Shown here: positions 32,201-35,141 of the stretch, one piece after another
Layout: each line of letters begins with the position of its first letter
Numbering within the stretch: position 1 is the stretch's first letter
Assembly (NCBI GenBank): GCA_030533105.1
Contig: JAUNJT010000001.1
Coordinates: 20,933 to 61,586 of the forward strand
DNA from: Eggerthellaceae bacterium
GTDB lineage: Bacteria > Actinomycetota > Coriobacteriia > Coriobacteriales > Eggerthellaceae
Length of the DNA: 40,654 bases
Direction of reading: 5' to 3'
Notes under the pieces: model-generated
Told to the model about the DNA's origin: nothing
Database searches by the model: none
Seen by the model: only the letters and a program-made list of their open reading frames with translations
Translations under genes and position numbers: made by a program

Positions 32201-33983
32201 CGTTCGCCTTCTCGACGCCGTCTTCCATGTCGGCGTACGCATCCGGAACGTTCGACTCGTCATAGACGTAGCGGCCGACGTGGATTGCGGTCGCCTCATC
32301 GATCACGTTGAGCTGCGGAGCGTAAATGTAGTAGATGTCCTTCGCCTCAAGACGCAAAGACGAGAGGAAGGGATTCGAGTCAGCCGTGAAGATGGCTGCG
32401 ATGATCGTGTTTGCGGAAGAGATCACATAGTCGGTGAAGCTCTCAAGCGCGTTGTTATAGACGATGGTTCCGGAGGCATTGCCGTCCTTGCCGAGCTTGA
32501 GTTCCTTCTCCTGCTTGCCCTCAAGGTCATCGGTGTATGCTTCGACATTCGCGAAGTTGAGGACCAACGCATTATGGATCAGCTCAGAGGTGTTCTCGTC
32601 CTTTTCAGGCTTGTTCGGTTCGAGTACCAAGCGCTCTGCGTTGCCGGAGATGCCGTACTCCTTCTTGTCGGTGTCGTTGTAGATCTTGCCCGTCAGATGG
32701 ACGCGATCCGCACCCTCGCCGCCATCGACCTTGAAATCGTTTGTGTTTGTGGCGATGTATTGCAAGCTGGTGTCGAGCGTGATGAGGTCATCACCCTCGC
32801 CTCCGTAAATCTCAACGCTGCTCTTACCGGCACCCTTCTTGGGACCTTGAGCCGTGATGGCATCGTTGCCGGCATCGCCGTAGATTTCGAAGTCGGATGA
32901 TTTGTGCACGGTGTTGATGACCAAGCCGATCGTGTCGTCACCCGCGCCGCCATGGATGAGCGCATCCTGGGCCTTGGCCTTCTCTTCGCTCGCCTCCTTG
33001 AAGGTGATGGTGACGGTGTCGTCGCCCGCACCCAGGTTGACGGAAGAGCAAGGCACGTCGGTCAGCGTGATGACGGCGCTATCGTTGCCAGCCGTGCCGT
33101 TATAGGTGAAGGACGGTGCATCGGTCACATCGATTTTGCTCAGCGAGCTCGCCGCACCGCTATACACCGCGTTGATGCTGTTCTTCTCGCCACCCGAGAA
33201 ATACAGGCCGGACATCTCGACCGCAAGCTCTTTGATGGTGAAGTTCGCCGTAACGTTCGCGCCTATGCCGCCGTTCGCCAGCGCCTCGTCGGTCGCGCTC
33301 AGCACGCTGGCCGCACGGATGATGATGGTGAACTTATCCTTGCCAGCGAATGGATTGAACGCATGGGTCGAAACAGAGTTGTCCTCGTTCTTTACCGTTA
33401 CGACAGGCTCAATGAGAACGGTGCCCTCATAGGTGCCGTCCTTAACGACGATCGTGATGCTGTCCTTTTGATAGAGCCTGGAATTGTTGGCCTTTTGGAG
33501 CGCCGCATTCACCGCGAGCTGGATGGCATTGTCGGTGTTGGAGTTGTTATACAGGACCGCATCGCCAACCTCTTCAATGTAGCAACTGCCCGTAGGCACC
33601 TGGGTGGTCGCCGCATTGGCTGCAGGCGTCGTGGTGTCGGAGCTCGAGTTGCTTTCGCTGCCGGCGTTGGGGCTCGTGCCGTTGCTGGATGCGGAACCGC
33701 CCTCGTTGACCGTCGGGGTTTCATCCGCGGTGCCGTTATCGTTCACGGAATCGACGTCGCCATCGCCTTCAGAGCCGTTGGCATTCACGGTTCCGTCTCC
33801 CTCGCCATTGTCGTTGGCTAATCCAGCTTGGTTGACCTGGGAAGAAGTTTCCGTGTTGTCATTCTCGTCTGCGAATGCCAGCTGAGACGGCCAGAGCACA
33901 AGACTCAAAGCCAAGCTTGCCATAACGGCAAAGAGCAGGACGAACATACGGTTGCGTGTTTTCGGCTTAGCTGAATCAGTCAT
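8229..33983 (-). CDS. Giant secreted, membrane-anchored adhesin, LktA/filamentous-haemagglutinin-like (about 8,584 aa)
   Basis: One unbroken reading frame of 25.8 kb, about 63% of the window. Start ATG 33981-33983 is preferred because AAAAGGA lies 8 nt upstream; an ATG nine bases earlier has no spaced ribosome site. In order (residues approximate): signal peptide 1-38 (cleavage after LAFA); acidic Asn/Ser-rich stalk 40-125; RTX-like repeats 318-432; beta-rich repeats broken by Ser/Asn/Glu-rich linkers at 950-1027, 1840-1885, 2260-2312 and 2529-2680; a helical insert 2017-2192; a long array of about 54-residue beta repeats resembling the Fusobacterium LktA family from about 2684; Trp-containing helical repeats 6000-6482 and 7475-7732; coiled coil 7997-8240; a last beta region; and a C-terminal TM helix with Lys/Arg tail. 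It is probably a fibrous surface adhesin held in the membrane. It overlaps the upstream gene by 8 nt. Target and true function are unknown. Confidence 0.9.
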   Translation of the reverse strand: MTDSAKPKTRNRMFVLLFAVMASLALSLVLWPSQLAFADENDNTETSSQVNQAGLANDNGEGDGTVNANGSEGDGDVDSVNDNGTADETPTVNEGGSASSNGTSPNAGSESNSSSDTTTPAANAATTQVPTGSCYIEEVGDAVLYNNSNTDNAIQLAVNAALQKANNSRLYQKDSITIVVKDGTYEGTVLIEPVVTVKNEDNSVSTHAFNPFAGKDKFTIIIRAASVLSATDEALANGGIGANVTANFTIKELAVEMSGLYFSGGEKNSINAVYSGAASSLSKIDVTDAPSFTYNGTAGNDSAVITLTDVPCSSVNLGAGDDTVTITFKEASEEKAKAQDALIHGGAGDDTIGLVINTVHKSSDFEIYGDAGNDAITAQGPKKGAGKSSVEIYGGEGDDLITLDTSLQYIATNTNDFKVDGGEGADRVHLTGKIYNDTDKKEYGISGNAERLVLEPNKPEKDENTSELIHNALVLNFANVEAYTDDLEGKQEKELKLGKDGNASGTIVYNNALESFTDYVISSANTIIAAIFTADSNPFLSSLRLEAKDIYYIYAPQLNVIDEATAIHVGRYVYDESNVPDAYADMEDGVEKANAVEEASVSIALSKAAAANVPEAKRQAAGIYARNIILRGFDDDTNFVIPIPVSAVVEGQDDLDLDLSCFNFVCDGNVTIAEDAVIDASEFVSIEAKSEQIHGMLPIPQINFVTVKVGNSGIDIFGTIKAGAGIAMTSDGTITITCDASALPLSVAITTAVMDNHIVLDGATIETTGSLILRATTAIQELAASTTGLVPASLALNVAVSYTDVEIKDSTIIANGMVSAQATSSLSQSASSSLPKKGTSNYESGGFFTINVAVHEANAIITGTTNITAGGDVRAQATALDKAIGKAVSGKPATSTTVDANTKIKNLTVAQLTKLAPGIIEAVKGSMKKTDANDNKISGGFDVAKQSINDESSNEGSDSGNASDEGKKDGKAVNKVFDTATDSSSSPENDKDNASSNNNSSETNSSNDNNNTSTETPAEAPKEATGSTIHAVGAAAITVIINAADAHIDSTGTITSGADVVLDAKATTIATTLADATTLTKTNTAQSKQNKTIDNSAKITASVEKADIEKLETGGLVILMANGEYTATKTAVNLESDASTTFKNERGTVSRGNDASWIITGGTTTIENVRIDMTSNSGGTITWKGTGSNDHIVLNNPGKTTVKDGQSTKTYEGANLTITGGTLLLEEGRIVLTGATLTLEGGTIYLHNNYGTTVTNEENNPEHVVTGNFSIQKVVGGDMKIIANQGDVKRYGGDKYDNAGTFRSVTVTVSDVNQIHSDKTPGSDQSGELVHAGGQITPPTMKEINIEKDLLVDITAGTNFDADKFEMIETKDSAKNEVKTTFIAATTGEEGTEGSTVTMTGNKFTLASDSPFTITESATYHIMNGTKSTGANDTGYVKYENPDGKSMSVYIDGTFSFKFSGTYSGNLAFDNVTFVRKGETQTGSYVLKGGATEFYETIFTVTSGRILIDGDNVVLVRDNAGKLTVTGGKITIVLGDLSIATEKENKNSKILVRGGEIANVSRPAKQETTALGAALSVVVVDHDSNAYISERSTVNAKGLRINASTPFASSDAQAHAGFSNADNSVAGAIAIQVNGFNTNAYIADNANVTIADGSLAATASAKTNTKTVADCSSNAKAGGEGVGVGAGLAIDVTGIDTIANIPDGTLTVTGTLGSLTVSATHSGNQLVTGKAGSAGGTSVTPALALGVSSSTVKAYLGSGNQIKASGDATIKADNSMTRAYTGDAAAAGSGVGIGGAFGIVVANDNTSSRLNRSVKALNLSVTAKGVQQTTNTVKAGAAGTGGSKSGQSGDSSNSSSSEGGDPGSSDSSEGDSSKSGDSDAQADKAIKAGSSLGQLTGSTGLAGTSITDKTSNRQKAQTSEGSVSFAAAFGLTIAYNDVIAEICDNLAIETTGNLSVISYSDTDSKVFANASATKSRIGIGAAVSLNIVNHDTTALVGDTTLTVGGDAMVLAAQIDDSKANAELDVDLVDKLKEYVNKMIKKFENVVSFFENGNPVSVDGLNGILGIFYDSITDRITKLWEDRGDLLEAQKGPIAQAVLSQVFSMLGNRLGVAGGMAAPDLSADMQRIANDLAQDVFGRLFNFNTLWNMLPDCITDMFPGTTMTTNQLINKVYNFFYSLFGTGAAAPASTFTTWSVAGAGASDVGIAGSVSIAVVNGDTTATIKDHAGNAREKDISVTGILTVAAQSAETFDTVATAAVTGDGSEPDKNAEAASKADAKTTTATTANGKTSSGTTGVGGNTSSSGTMPSAADSKKGVGVGAAFGLVVADLNTQATIGKNRTVEAGGLDLHATARNIAETYSVAGTDPFEDKETSTKSIALDASVALNIIDATIEAVFEEGSTLASAGATVTVGEGEAAHPEFTVDPVTKGDKGYGVAVYAESKGTTLAKASGFACGGSTAVGAAVAVNIPASETIANFKGTGSAAGKVLVDAFAHTEDEAVGTATAMGADLARYFAKFAGTVERLENINSQDIENWLSKVSSGQASASDPNKNQGDNATADKINGKLDANANVNTHADELKTNTNTENVESGSSTSESNNNENNSNENENNTNAEKPKADPGASLSSNLLKTQDVKTEEKAPTSEGTSAVTKNTTKTTNPETAANEGATSEEAAPTDTSSKSVQFAAAIAVNITNHLSKALLSGTLTAGGFDVLATNNANYRTYATGAAATGEASMATIGAAVAVGVNNNKTYATVSGTAKALDATSADADWTDRAAQAGAVNIVATYTQNMDGVYAGLLGAQTIAGAASGSGSTATVAGAVSILVSNSETEASIADGATVTGGDIAVKAFDKSKLAVRAGALTASGGSTVGVGASFALIYGNDIVRATVGDGATILGNNLNVSSEKAIVTFSDYALGKDLSYLIELKPSVKKAAAPNEAITQAKDQAIITVQPVQDGAVTKYDIDINIDTDTILGAIDLLNFLSSTNYYTEAIAGAVQTAGGQSTANVAGSFAFVFANNTIEALIGDGCTIDLASDVTVEAACGTNARMITGSFSISEAKVGVGASVSVYVDMGSTTAAVGTDAGAANHSIINAGGKVKVAAHGSQPDPNFNGEFIATSDTSVQAGKDYYTRSGTGALDDRYVYTKVDAPSGDPSELGYFELEGSAYESSNILVISVAPANSATGNVAVGAVVPVIVAENSFVAEIADGAVVNAGDDVIVYAQDDAKLIPISFAYAGAQDVAVGGTVQVLVQKTQTLASIGDGAHVTSSNGSVRVAANSEEFLVNVLGSISASTKVGVAAVVSAVVTRSNTMAVIDDDAVVTAEKDVSVSAESETFMVAVSTALAGSGSVAVGAVVNVFVFDRDVTAEVGEDAQVTANTGDAIVNAKAKDYSVVVVIGGAGSGDVAVSGTVPVIVSTNRVTAKIADNAKVTAVKGSIGIFADYDTKMYIAAGSVAGSGTAAVGATVLTTVVSNDVHALVGYGAMLAAGGGGAGISSPNRDGKRKGVVVSATSNETFLGVGVSGAASGKAAVAGVVNTGVYSNNVHAIIYGGGRIDADSNDDSEGDLSTFASSDSNIYLVTGSLDAAGTAGVGASVTVLTYDKDIVASVNAYQAGELIAHDVEVNAGDKRTPEGIVQGLDESTEPTDDLYIFSVSVSAAGVAVGAGATVLYFNDTTTAELGGTVKASGDVIVAAMNDSHLINAAGAVGASGSASVTGIVAVTYFTANTTAKIVAGSDVNADGDVTITANSFERIDADVLGITGSGTAAVSGTIAVVVTEIVTKAYVGDDENSIDTTIDAASLSVIAADEYTLLGIAGTAAVSGQAGVGITAIVSVSNNTIEAYLGKSSIVTCANDVKIEATGLRDIQMYLATISAGGEAGVGVTVLVSVVGGGLDQDSSDAILAEDSILVCGKDQDDGKNGHKHTDACYSEEKYHYFKPADFWDELSATIFKDDASKQTASGKAINAKLDGTNIESLFEGDGTSYADPTEGSGIQPEASYVKVSTPTKDGLKDYFEKVGDDYIPTEDKTIVSGKTYYMLDSGVDLADVNDVYKASDDDEQTVSADVPAITGDDNARAYVAAGSVVDARNITISAKNMLLLDLMAFTASGGMVGVSTTVAVGITHANAVAYTEAGSKLISRGNVNVTSWTGSAKVAAPAGSDEANRNATFNEQIKKGSSKADSLGNVGAVFNGRSVRVVGAAGSIGMVGVAPCVAVLVLDSNSYAYIAGDVTKAVNVTVKAETHFPVAASATFGLAAGKVAVSASAAVVVSNGVVYAGVVGASVIENVSDTVTVHTDTEFDATTFAASLAGGSVAVNGAASVAVDHMTVHTFVGQATTLNDVKNLVVTASGSVTAHANIIGGVIGTISAKAGVAIATIDPIILTYVGTTPLAQGKVESAIAGASGTNKQAHVNSLTIGNNITTKGQALTLGISASLVSLSTNVLVVSNDSLIRAGVFQKNVIVDNKATIDSAFSAKADTECLAIDVGGLVVGVNVFVSNLTADNEAIVDSTGTEIEVGALEVYAGRESNPNVTTANATGIGSANAAIAIAVNVAYAENDTVNNAKVLGTGMLTVSRTLTIEANGRATAYAIMGSGIVQISGVKIASNNAFAYVDATQIASIENANVTTEGGAVKVASNFNNATNDESYGAVSLIGVNGPECNGSGKPVYNGQQLSNISLVGTTVSVGKARMDATARAIVTGAQLDTSADGSRGAVDVAVKADSYAKADTIAALVNISLVNVGVTDVRASARGTFEALLDVAGENKVGATSVSNNYDSYSFAGNGPLGGVQVSAISVDVNVARSVTETIANAGLTGTGTLDVIGNLSITAKGASNAEVEGRTYPVSISAIKVLVNNVAAKQDVKQSAFSTFGGQIIAKNSRLSVTSELGTAADPVDATSIVGSSAGVSVSLALDVTTNKAKSNSTSTNTAYITGAGSTNTTYDVASASVKATTYSAATATAAASFGVSICATVGDLDARALASDFVDASVSNLTLIASGDVDIEGYAKASVTGEVTDPGGAASITTEKLRAYADLGTSSNKQAVSASVGNNTNITSTAGSINVKAENYGNAEGKIDGGSSFSLITSTVNAKFSSNADLSTDATIGEGAKLNAAKNITVSAESKPEIASDATASAFSLTVSADETHSEATTNMTVDTSIGSGAELAAEGYVSIIARGNVKQETISDADAKGIFGGDGSIEAYSNLDRTVTTTVGDGAIITANRGNIDIKAVAGDEDHITNESYVESGAFVGISAVKTHADINSTATTTVGSGVTIEDTFGSINVISDSSMRYFYNVASCDARGVGAKPYSETDTFVTIKSNVNVGEQDGAKAFITGRHVMIDSLNSTMKVIDRTYSYGAAAGANVDAYTDLLAHVDNVTTVRNAVIRGYDSVAVRSTSSPKVDGYGRSSDGKSVYATAYVAIYAAGDADAYAYMNKNVTTFTTLVDMAGTTILSADIDVVSANNLKYGPDASGYKSSHLASLGEHSSTPVSDNVTAKVKLGDGNAYYVGDAAAGIVIDISGNESNPTVRAVGLRGERSIWTIVDNEVRIGNISNPLKGTLDVTRELKGLRTKVGVAAANVYDQNMIPYVLILNHTNLDVVLSAITVENANYLSPSVNGSSIKNANKTSVKGALDENGVPTSNPVRPEVSVISNGCGNVEVNGLIANQTGSVSFGWTDAENRGSLVAGAAGVTTMNLEQLVAPIWANTFVVDGAQDVGAENARMNLFATWTDGAKPTTSVHASGDIWFGITDVIIEVGTAPATAAPRANAVEVSDIVGGNTDLEVNVATTIYRAADSPIISMPTPGKLEYTNDKLANLVSDTYINADAMDAYLVGETDFDKTFLLPNGTIIHTDLDGVVTRIIEGGIDVTFDDYVITANLDGDLIATIGQGVAINLSTGVIIIEEDASLDMLLSSLDGEWLKGIVEKGDTKIVVYDSSKPVTINDEENGISVTVPKAITLKAERLIEINGITYYQLTGSGASLDFASYTFDAAFGNSNSNSITAVLATGSTDKLRDWITSWDPNAQGSQLPAWQIISIVNRLITDEDYNGIAVEDDIDTNDDLIFWLPNHDDFSAWFRNKLDSNRDVLDEIDKLADENESKLSELIRRQNLDGKKAWEWIEHHISGDDQVVEEKLESILESLFTAEDYAQFAVGDVAVGGSVGGISDEDRNAIAAQIMARDDFGDWLYTRLSDPANASVLAQLDLYGSRISDYIKEGMEQADFEKLVTWILNNDKLFDTDNDLPKDELWRFIKSLVRDGECDEKEELAGFLPVWSGFSGWLLDKLNDSANADVLENLDALEDDDDKTLSSLLGKAGVTGSEAWEWIESHAANAGKTGEYYLSQLIAEDKDKEYGKAAIADKYLADLVGGDSVIAAEYIAQHLVGEANADALAAADAAYAINASMLLAERNAGKLKAWFQDSVTDAGDQLLIVGSLLAAGDVNPLVYPKIGINENGYRIDNFTMLSEWLYERLTSGMPAALDAIDELKGLTDAEFTGCVYLLSYDKNTKTMGAWQVAEAAKTSVGSAKDYLDKTWAGELKNSATDGKVFSEIWGGEKFIGFLLERGNYEGKNDEGYDRYGMNVEAVKGILATPESIPVDDFLGTGMTVYLTPTYARNGVKITNTDIREYVITGISGFSLKIASSSSSIGPYTSLPLNAISQTAEGYYYIDWDKAQQSSEWMMSVDAQSFYEKLRNVIWTQSIESVFTSMTVKGMCGNTNPTTYTHNYSANYVTSADLYDDEDCLRFAYLVGKKKDVPSRFRYVILHPYEHRVKLSYINLKPADVILEQSYKYTEVDAGTEFDPSVTYYVQDISGTRYVKCDIAEFDPNKTYYTASPDYVILSLSQSNNEDAGASVESCVTLLGPVEEVQATAMTIPADTKWASSSSSTIGYRITEALYVADDGTYYFREPTDLEGFMQWFDLAFGSDNYTTDKVTENGVECTLTDAELKTLLGTRASFLKDTASLADPSVSLTKKLFAVNIALLADDYANISRRAQAALNKLNDTANYPQWLARQIANNVTNAQLALNALGIIAGTDILPSTYVKAGDMKQAWYRPADNPQTFASADTIVTTPAPQRAARTSTVMLVHGQKVYLEILSPEVARSVDGKYYVIPEGGTDYTDADAVDEVNDIVKSTAEITLDDDTKINTTVESLDIEYKGVRYLTIKRYYDENGELVLIEHVMRGETLEEATVVDSNGNVKPGKTVKWEAVENAGSAYALSNIVGENVKVTILDRDAGAKLVNGDPKPAIVGDHILIVTGDGVEIGTETDSLATAPYSADVAAVEFETLAGDENIIVGNTWLETDGSVRLPDDLVITEGKSYHHEATQDVIYTTIDVAKKGNLDLVAERNVTGVTREDGVESYVNVAEGGHASLFAGNENTFNTLIAAGGATVGVTGEAAIVGESVVGHGDAAFTLSSNGDINSADHYLVVDLPEDNALNIAQANDYYLVGVESTSAHQEYADASGRDQDGNDVSGTHMGDMGGETVTAEIISDDTAELASWILERIEGRDDVVALLDDAAADPCDALVAAGDVDGFAEWLARQFEQGTLDDDAIAALVAELINDADVTPITAGDLADGVLANADALTTWLAERLADDPGTLTSLNTLDEAALKALVESLITDEEIEAANEAARAAHAIDVLADEENLTTWLAKHLAGNDEVRAALNDAVAEKVDDIIAANDPTALAAWIDSQKGQGAVDEALLATVVSSLLTVEDFEALEQAAWDKTTYPETDPSKLDELRGLSVAVGKSTGSAYVENRGDISITQTSGTLTAGKVVSQLGDVTLVNEKGDIIGDADEPENIQGNDLSLEASGNIGPIVTESGAVDLTVVGTIENVTNGAVSAVAYDQATGKFVTTWNVDYQQVANFNEEETGSLDATAGDSVEVTEKSGDMGVDTIEAGGTVELKADSISDARDGATTDPNITAEGVTLIASDGGIGTVDEPIEINTNGEGTSADATVNAVASGDVNLTETEGVMRVGAIVAGGDANLVASDGDLVDADTDDMISKLGELLEEARVAEQQAESAAESARLREDTLQQLLEAYEAAQAATDAAEDALDDLKQQIADKLGVAPDEVTDELLAQYAEDAQAAADKAAADAKAAQDAVNKLTEALANNDQDAIDKIKQQIADEQGVASDEVTDSMIAKHVADAKATADKAASDAKDALAAADAAAAYAKTTQDALDSAEKKLADAQKAESDAKDAYETLKAEVDGYKQTAKDKTKEAAAARAEAEKLQQKLDAVEPAITTGGDLNVTADNVGTNGNALSTNVGGQLNVDGDADGNNVGSVNVENTGDLTTGAIAADDAVSLAATGDIQVNNDDESVADIAADTVTIRSTDGDVGSANDPVSVETSGLDVYGKNVYVKGFKDLSVDSVVAEDNASLSADGDVNDTNNGAGVVADSANITAGGNIGSADNPLDVNADNLTTNSGGDTTVNLTSPLTTVDMTAGGDIAITSTGAVQGTTNSQNLNIVADGDVGSDDEPLVAYFDGENGTVNATSNYGMVNIETHSTTSSSETTTNGDTTFGGFRGAGMEVEDGLEDALAFKLPIPKMSVHGDFNWIPFVVGGLIVCGGAAFAVAKRRRRQEDEQTA
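8247..8325 (-). other. C-terminal membrane anchor of the adhesin
   Basis: The last 35 residues contain WIPFVVGGLIVCGGAAFAVA followed by KRRRR and a short acidic end. This is a single TM helix with a positive cytoplasmic stop. No LPxTG-type sortase motif precedes it; the nearest similar string, LPIPKM, lacks the Thr-Gly. The protein therefore appears tethered in the membrane, not covalently joined to peptidoglycan. Confidence 0.85.
9265..9995 (-). repeat. Ala/Lys/Glu-rich coiled coil with 63-residue internal repeat
   Basis: About 240 residues of heptad-like Ala/Lys/Glu/Asp sequence near the C terminus. Two in-frame copies of a unit beginning KQQIAD and continuing GVAxDEVTDxxxA are offset by 189 bp (9808-9821 versus 9619-9632 share nearly the same bases), exactly 63 codons. 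It interrupts the terminal beta region and probably forms a rod. Confidence 0.85.
10790..11560 (-). repeat. Trp-helix repeats, second block
   Basis: Units of about 50-60 residues built on a pattern L/F-x-x-W-L-x-x-x-L followed by an acidic Leu-rich helix: FAEWLARQF (11366-11392), LTTWLAERL (11219-11245), LTTWLAKHL (11037-11063) and LAAWI (about 10940). The block is helical and acidic, unlike the beta repeats on either side. I do not recognise a named family. Confidence 0.7.
13490..13640 (-). repeat. Small TYY module, copy 3
   Basis: Two half-units, EFDPSVTYYVQD and EFDPNKTYYTAS, within about 45 residues. They resemble the two GKxYY modules at 24475-24645 and 21865-22006. Such short modules are familiar from phage and surface proteins of gut bacteria; their function is not known to me. 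Confidence 0.55.
14540..15985 (-). repeat. Trp-helix repeats, first block
   Basis: About 480 residues, largely helical and acidic, with recurring FxxWLxxxL elements: FSAWFRNKL (near 15770), FGDWLYTRL (15430-15456), FSGWLLDKL (15145-15171) and LSEWLYERL (14583-14609). Between them, AWEWIEHH and AWEWIESH recur. The spacing is about 90-95 residues, longer than in the second block, and a related single element (YPQWLARQI) sits near 12970. Confidence 0.7.
21865..22006 (-). repeat. Small GKTYY module, copy 2
   Basis: About 47 residues containing PTKDGLKDYFEKVGDDYIP and TIVSGKTYYML, inserted between two beta-repeat units. It pairs with the module at 24475-24645, which has the order AGKDYYTRSG, VDAPSGDPSELGYFE. 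Confidence 0.6.
22203..22256 (-). other. Cys/His cluster insert in the adhesin
   Basis: Residues C3910, H3921, H3923 and C3927 occur as CG-x9-HKH-x3-C, ending TDACYSE. The CGK...HTHTDACY pattern is a recurring short element in surface proteins of Firmicutes and Actinobacteria and looks able to bind a metal ion. It interrupts the beta-repeat array. Confidence 0.6.
24475..24645 (-). repeat. Small GKxYY module, copy 1
   Basis: About 55 residues with SVQAGKDYYTRSG, YVYTKVDAPSGDPSELGYFE, placed between two beta-repeat units. It is the best-preserved of the three such modules in the protein. Confidence 0.6.
27410..27935 (-). other. Helical insert within the adhesin beta region
   Basis: About 175 residues (2017-2192) unlike their surroundings: amphipathic helices with Leu, Phe, Lys and Met such as LVDKLKEYVNKMIKKFENV, QVFSMLGNRLGVAG and NQLINKVYNFFYSLFG. 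The beta-repeat pattern stops before and resumes after. I do not recognise the domain. Confidence 0.65.
32689..33035 (-). repeat. RTX-like calcium-binding repeats in the adhesin
   Basis: Five GGxGxDxhx-type units spread over residues 318-432: LGAGDDTVTI, GGAGDDTIGL, GDAGNDAITA, GGEGDDLITL and GGEGADRVHL. The units are about 20-35 residues apart instead of in strict nonapeptide tandem. The motif is known to bind calcium and drive beta-roll folding outside the cell. Confidence 0.75.
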
Positions 33984-34317
33984 GATCCACATCCTTTTTT
34001 ACACCGTCATCGGATTTGCGATGTTCGGATTTGCGGCGATAGGAAACGCAGCCGAGCGTGATGATGACGGCTACGATGAAGCAGATGATGCCGACGAGCA
34101 CATACCCGCCTGCACCACTGAACAGAAGGGACGCCCCGAAGAGGCCGACGACGTCTCCCGAAATCGGCTGAGAGAACGAAGCGATGAAGCCAACGAGGCA
34201 TACGGCTAGGACGACGCACGACGAGGAAAGCGCGGTAATGCTGCGCTTGGCGGCAGCACGACGATGCGCGCGGACACGTGAATTGACGAGAGCAATTCTC
34301 TCATCGGTATCCAACAT
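33976..34317 (-). CDS. Small two-TM protein B, paralogue of the protein at 35809-36198
   Basis: A 113-residue protein of no family I can name. A basic cytoplasmic N terminus (LDTDERIALVNSRVRAHRR) precedes TM1 (about 28-50), a short loop, TM2 (about 68-92, GGYVLVGIICFIVAVIITL) and a basic cytoplasmic tail. It shares the TDERIA-V-R start and the SG..GYV..GI second TM with the 129-residue protein encoded just after the sigma factor, so the two are paralogues. Start ATG 34315-34317 follows a strong GGGGGAGG. Its last 8 nt overlap the start of the giant adhesin, so the two are translationally coupled. Possible roles are an anti-sigma-like regulator or a dedicated membrane partner for export of the adhesin; the sequence does not decide between them. 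Confidence 0.8.
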   Translation of the reverse strand: MLDTDERIALVNSRVRAHRRAAAKRSITALSSSCVVLAVCLVGFIASFSQPISGDVVGLFGASLLFSGAGGYVLVGIICFIVAVIITLGCVSYRRKSEHRKSDDGVKKDVDHD

Positions 34318-34369
34318 CGAACGAGCACCTCCCCCTGCATAAAACAGTCCTACGATGCTTTAATCCGCA

Positions 34370-34417
34370 GGAAGAGAAAAATCCTCATTATTTTTTTCGT
34401 TTACTGAAAAAAGGAGG
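34370..34417 (-). terminator. U-rich hairpin between the protease gene and protein B (possible attenuator)
   Basis: On the minus strand CCTC-CTTTTTTC, loop AGTAAAC, GAAAAAAA-TAAT-GAGG is followed by ATTTTTCTC. The stem is long but mostly A-T, with a GC clamp at its foot. It fits a weak intrinsic terminator that could separate the regulator genes from the adhesin genes. I saw no convincing sigma-70 promoter in the 150-nt gap. Confidence 0.4.
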
Positions 34418-34469
34418 GGAAATGGCGCATTACGCTGGCATCTTCGGGCGGCAGAACGTCTGCTTGGGA

Positions 34470-35141
34470 TTAATCGATCGGTTCCGTTAGGAACATGTCG
34501 GTCGCCCGCTTCTTCTCATGGACGCGACGTCTCGCAAGGATCACCGCGCAGGTGACGATCGGTGCGGCTAGCGCAACATACATCAACACGCCCTCTGCCG
34601 CCAACAGCACATTGAATAGCTCGTGGAACGAGATGGCAACGCATAGCATCGAGAAGCCTCCGACGATACGAGTCGAAAGCCGCGAAGTCGTATGCCGTAA
34701 TTGCACGAGGCCATACACCGCGAGCATTGCGCACGCAAGGTGCATAGCTCCCGTTCCGAAGCCGCGCAAGAACAGAAGAGAGATCGACGAGGCACCGTTC
34801 TCAATGAGATAGCAAACGTTTTCGAAAGTAGCGAAGCTGATGCCGATGACGAGTGCGAAGCTGACCAGCGCTTCGTCTTTCGGGTCGAACACTGCGAGGA
34901 TGAACACGACGGGCAAGAACTTCATGAACTCCTCGACAACCGGAGTGATCTCTGCCGCCGTCGCTACGACATCAGCACCGTAGAGCTGCGCGAAGAACGC
35001 GCTCACATAGGCCGAAAGCAGGCAGGCAACCATGCCGAGGACGACCCCGAAGATGCTTAATCGCCTCGGACCCCTCACGAAGAAAAGCAACACCACAAGA
35101 GGGGCGACTAGGCACACGAATATGTTCTCGATGTACAGCAT
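34470..35141 (-). CDS. PrsW-type intramembrane protease
   Basis: A 223-residue polytopic membrane protein with the PrsW signatures: PVVEEFMKF (E70, E71, K74; EExxK), FATFENVC (F103...E107-N108), R126...H134 (GAMHLACAML), and FHELFN (H173), all inside or at the ends of TM segments, as in this metalloprotease-like CAAX/PrsW clan. In Bacillus subtilis PrsW makes the first cut in the anti-sigma factor RsiW to free sigma-W. Here the gene is in the same operon as an ECF sigma factor and a candidate membrane anti-sigma protein, so the same role is likely by analogy. Start ATG 35139-35141 overlaps the previous stop by one base (TGATG), so translation is coupled. The substrate is inferred. Confidence 0.85.
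   Translation of the reverse strand: MLYIENIFVCLVAPLVVLLFFVRGPRRLSIFGVVLGMVACLLSAYVSAFFAQLYGADVVATAAEITPVVEEFMKFLPVVFILAVFDPKDEALVSFALVIGISFATFENVCYLIENGASSISLLFLRGFGTGAMHLACAMLAVYGLVQLRHTTSRLSTRIVGGFSMLCVAISFHELFNVLLAAEGVLMYVALAAPIVTCAVILARRRVHEKKRATDMFLTEPID

Noticed and set aside
34318-34469. ECF-type promoter before protein B based on a CGTA box shared with the sigma gene upstream region
   Set aside because: Both regions contain CGTA, but neither has a GAAC-like -35 box at a sensible distance, so the shared tetramer may be chance.
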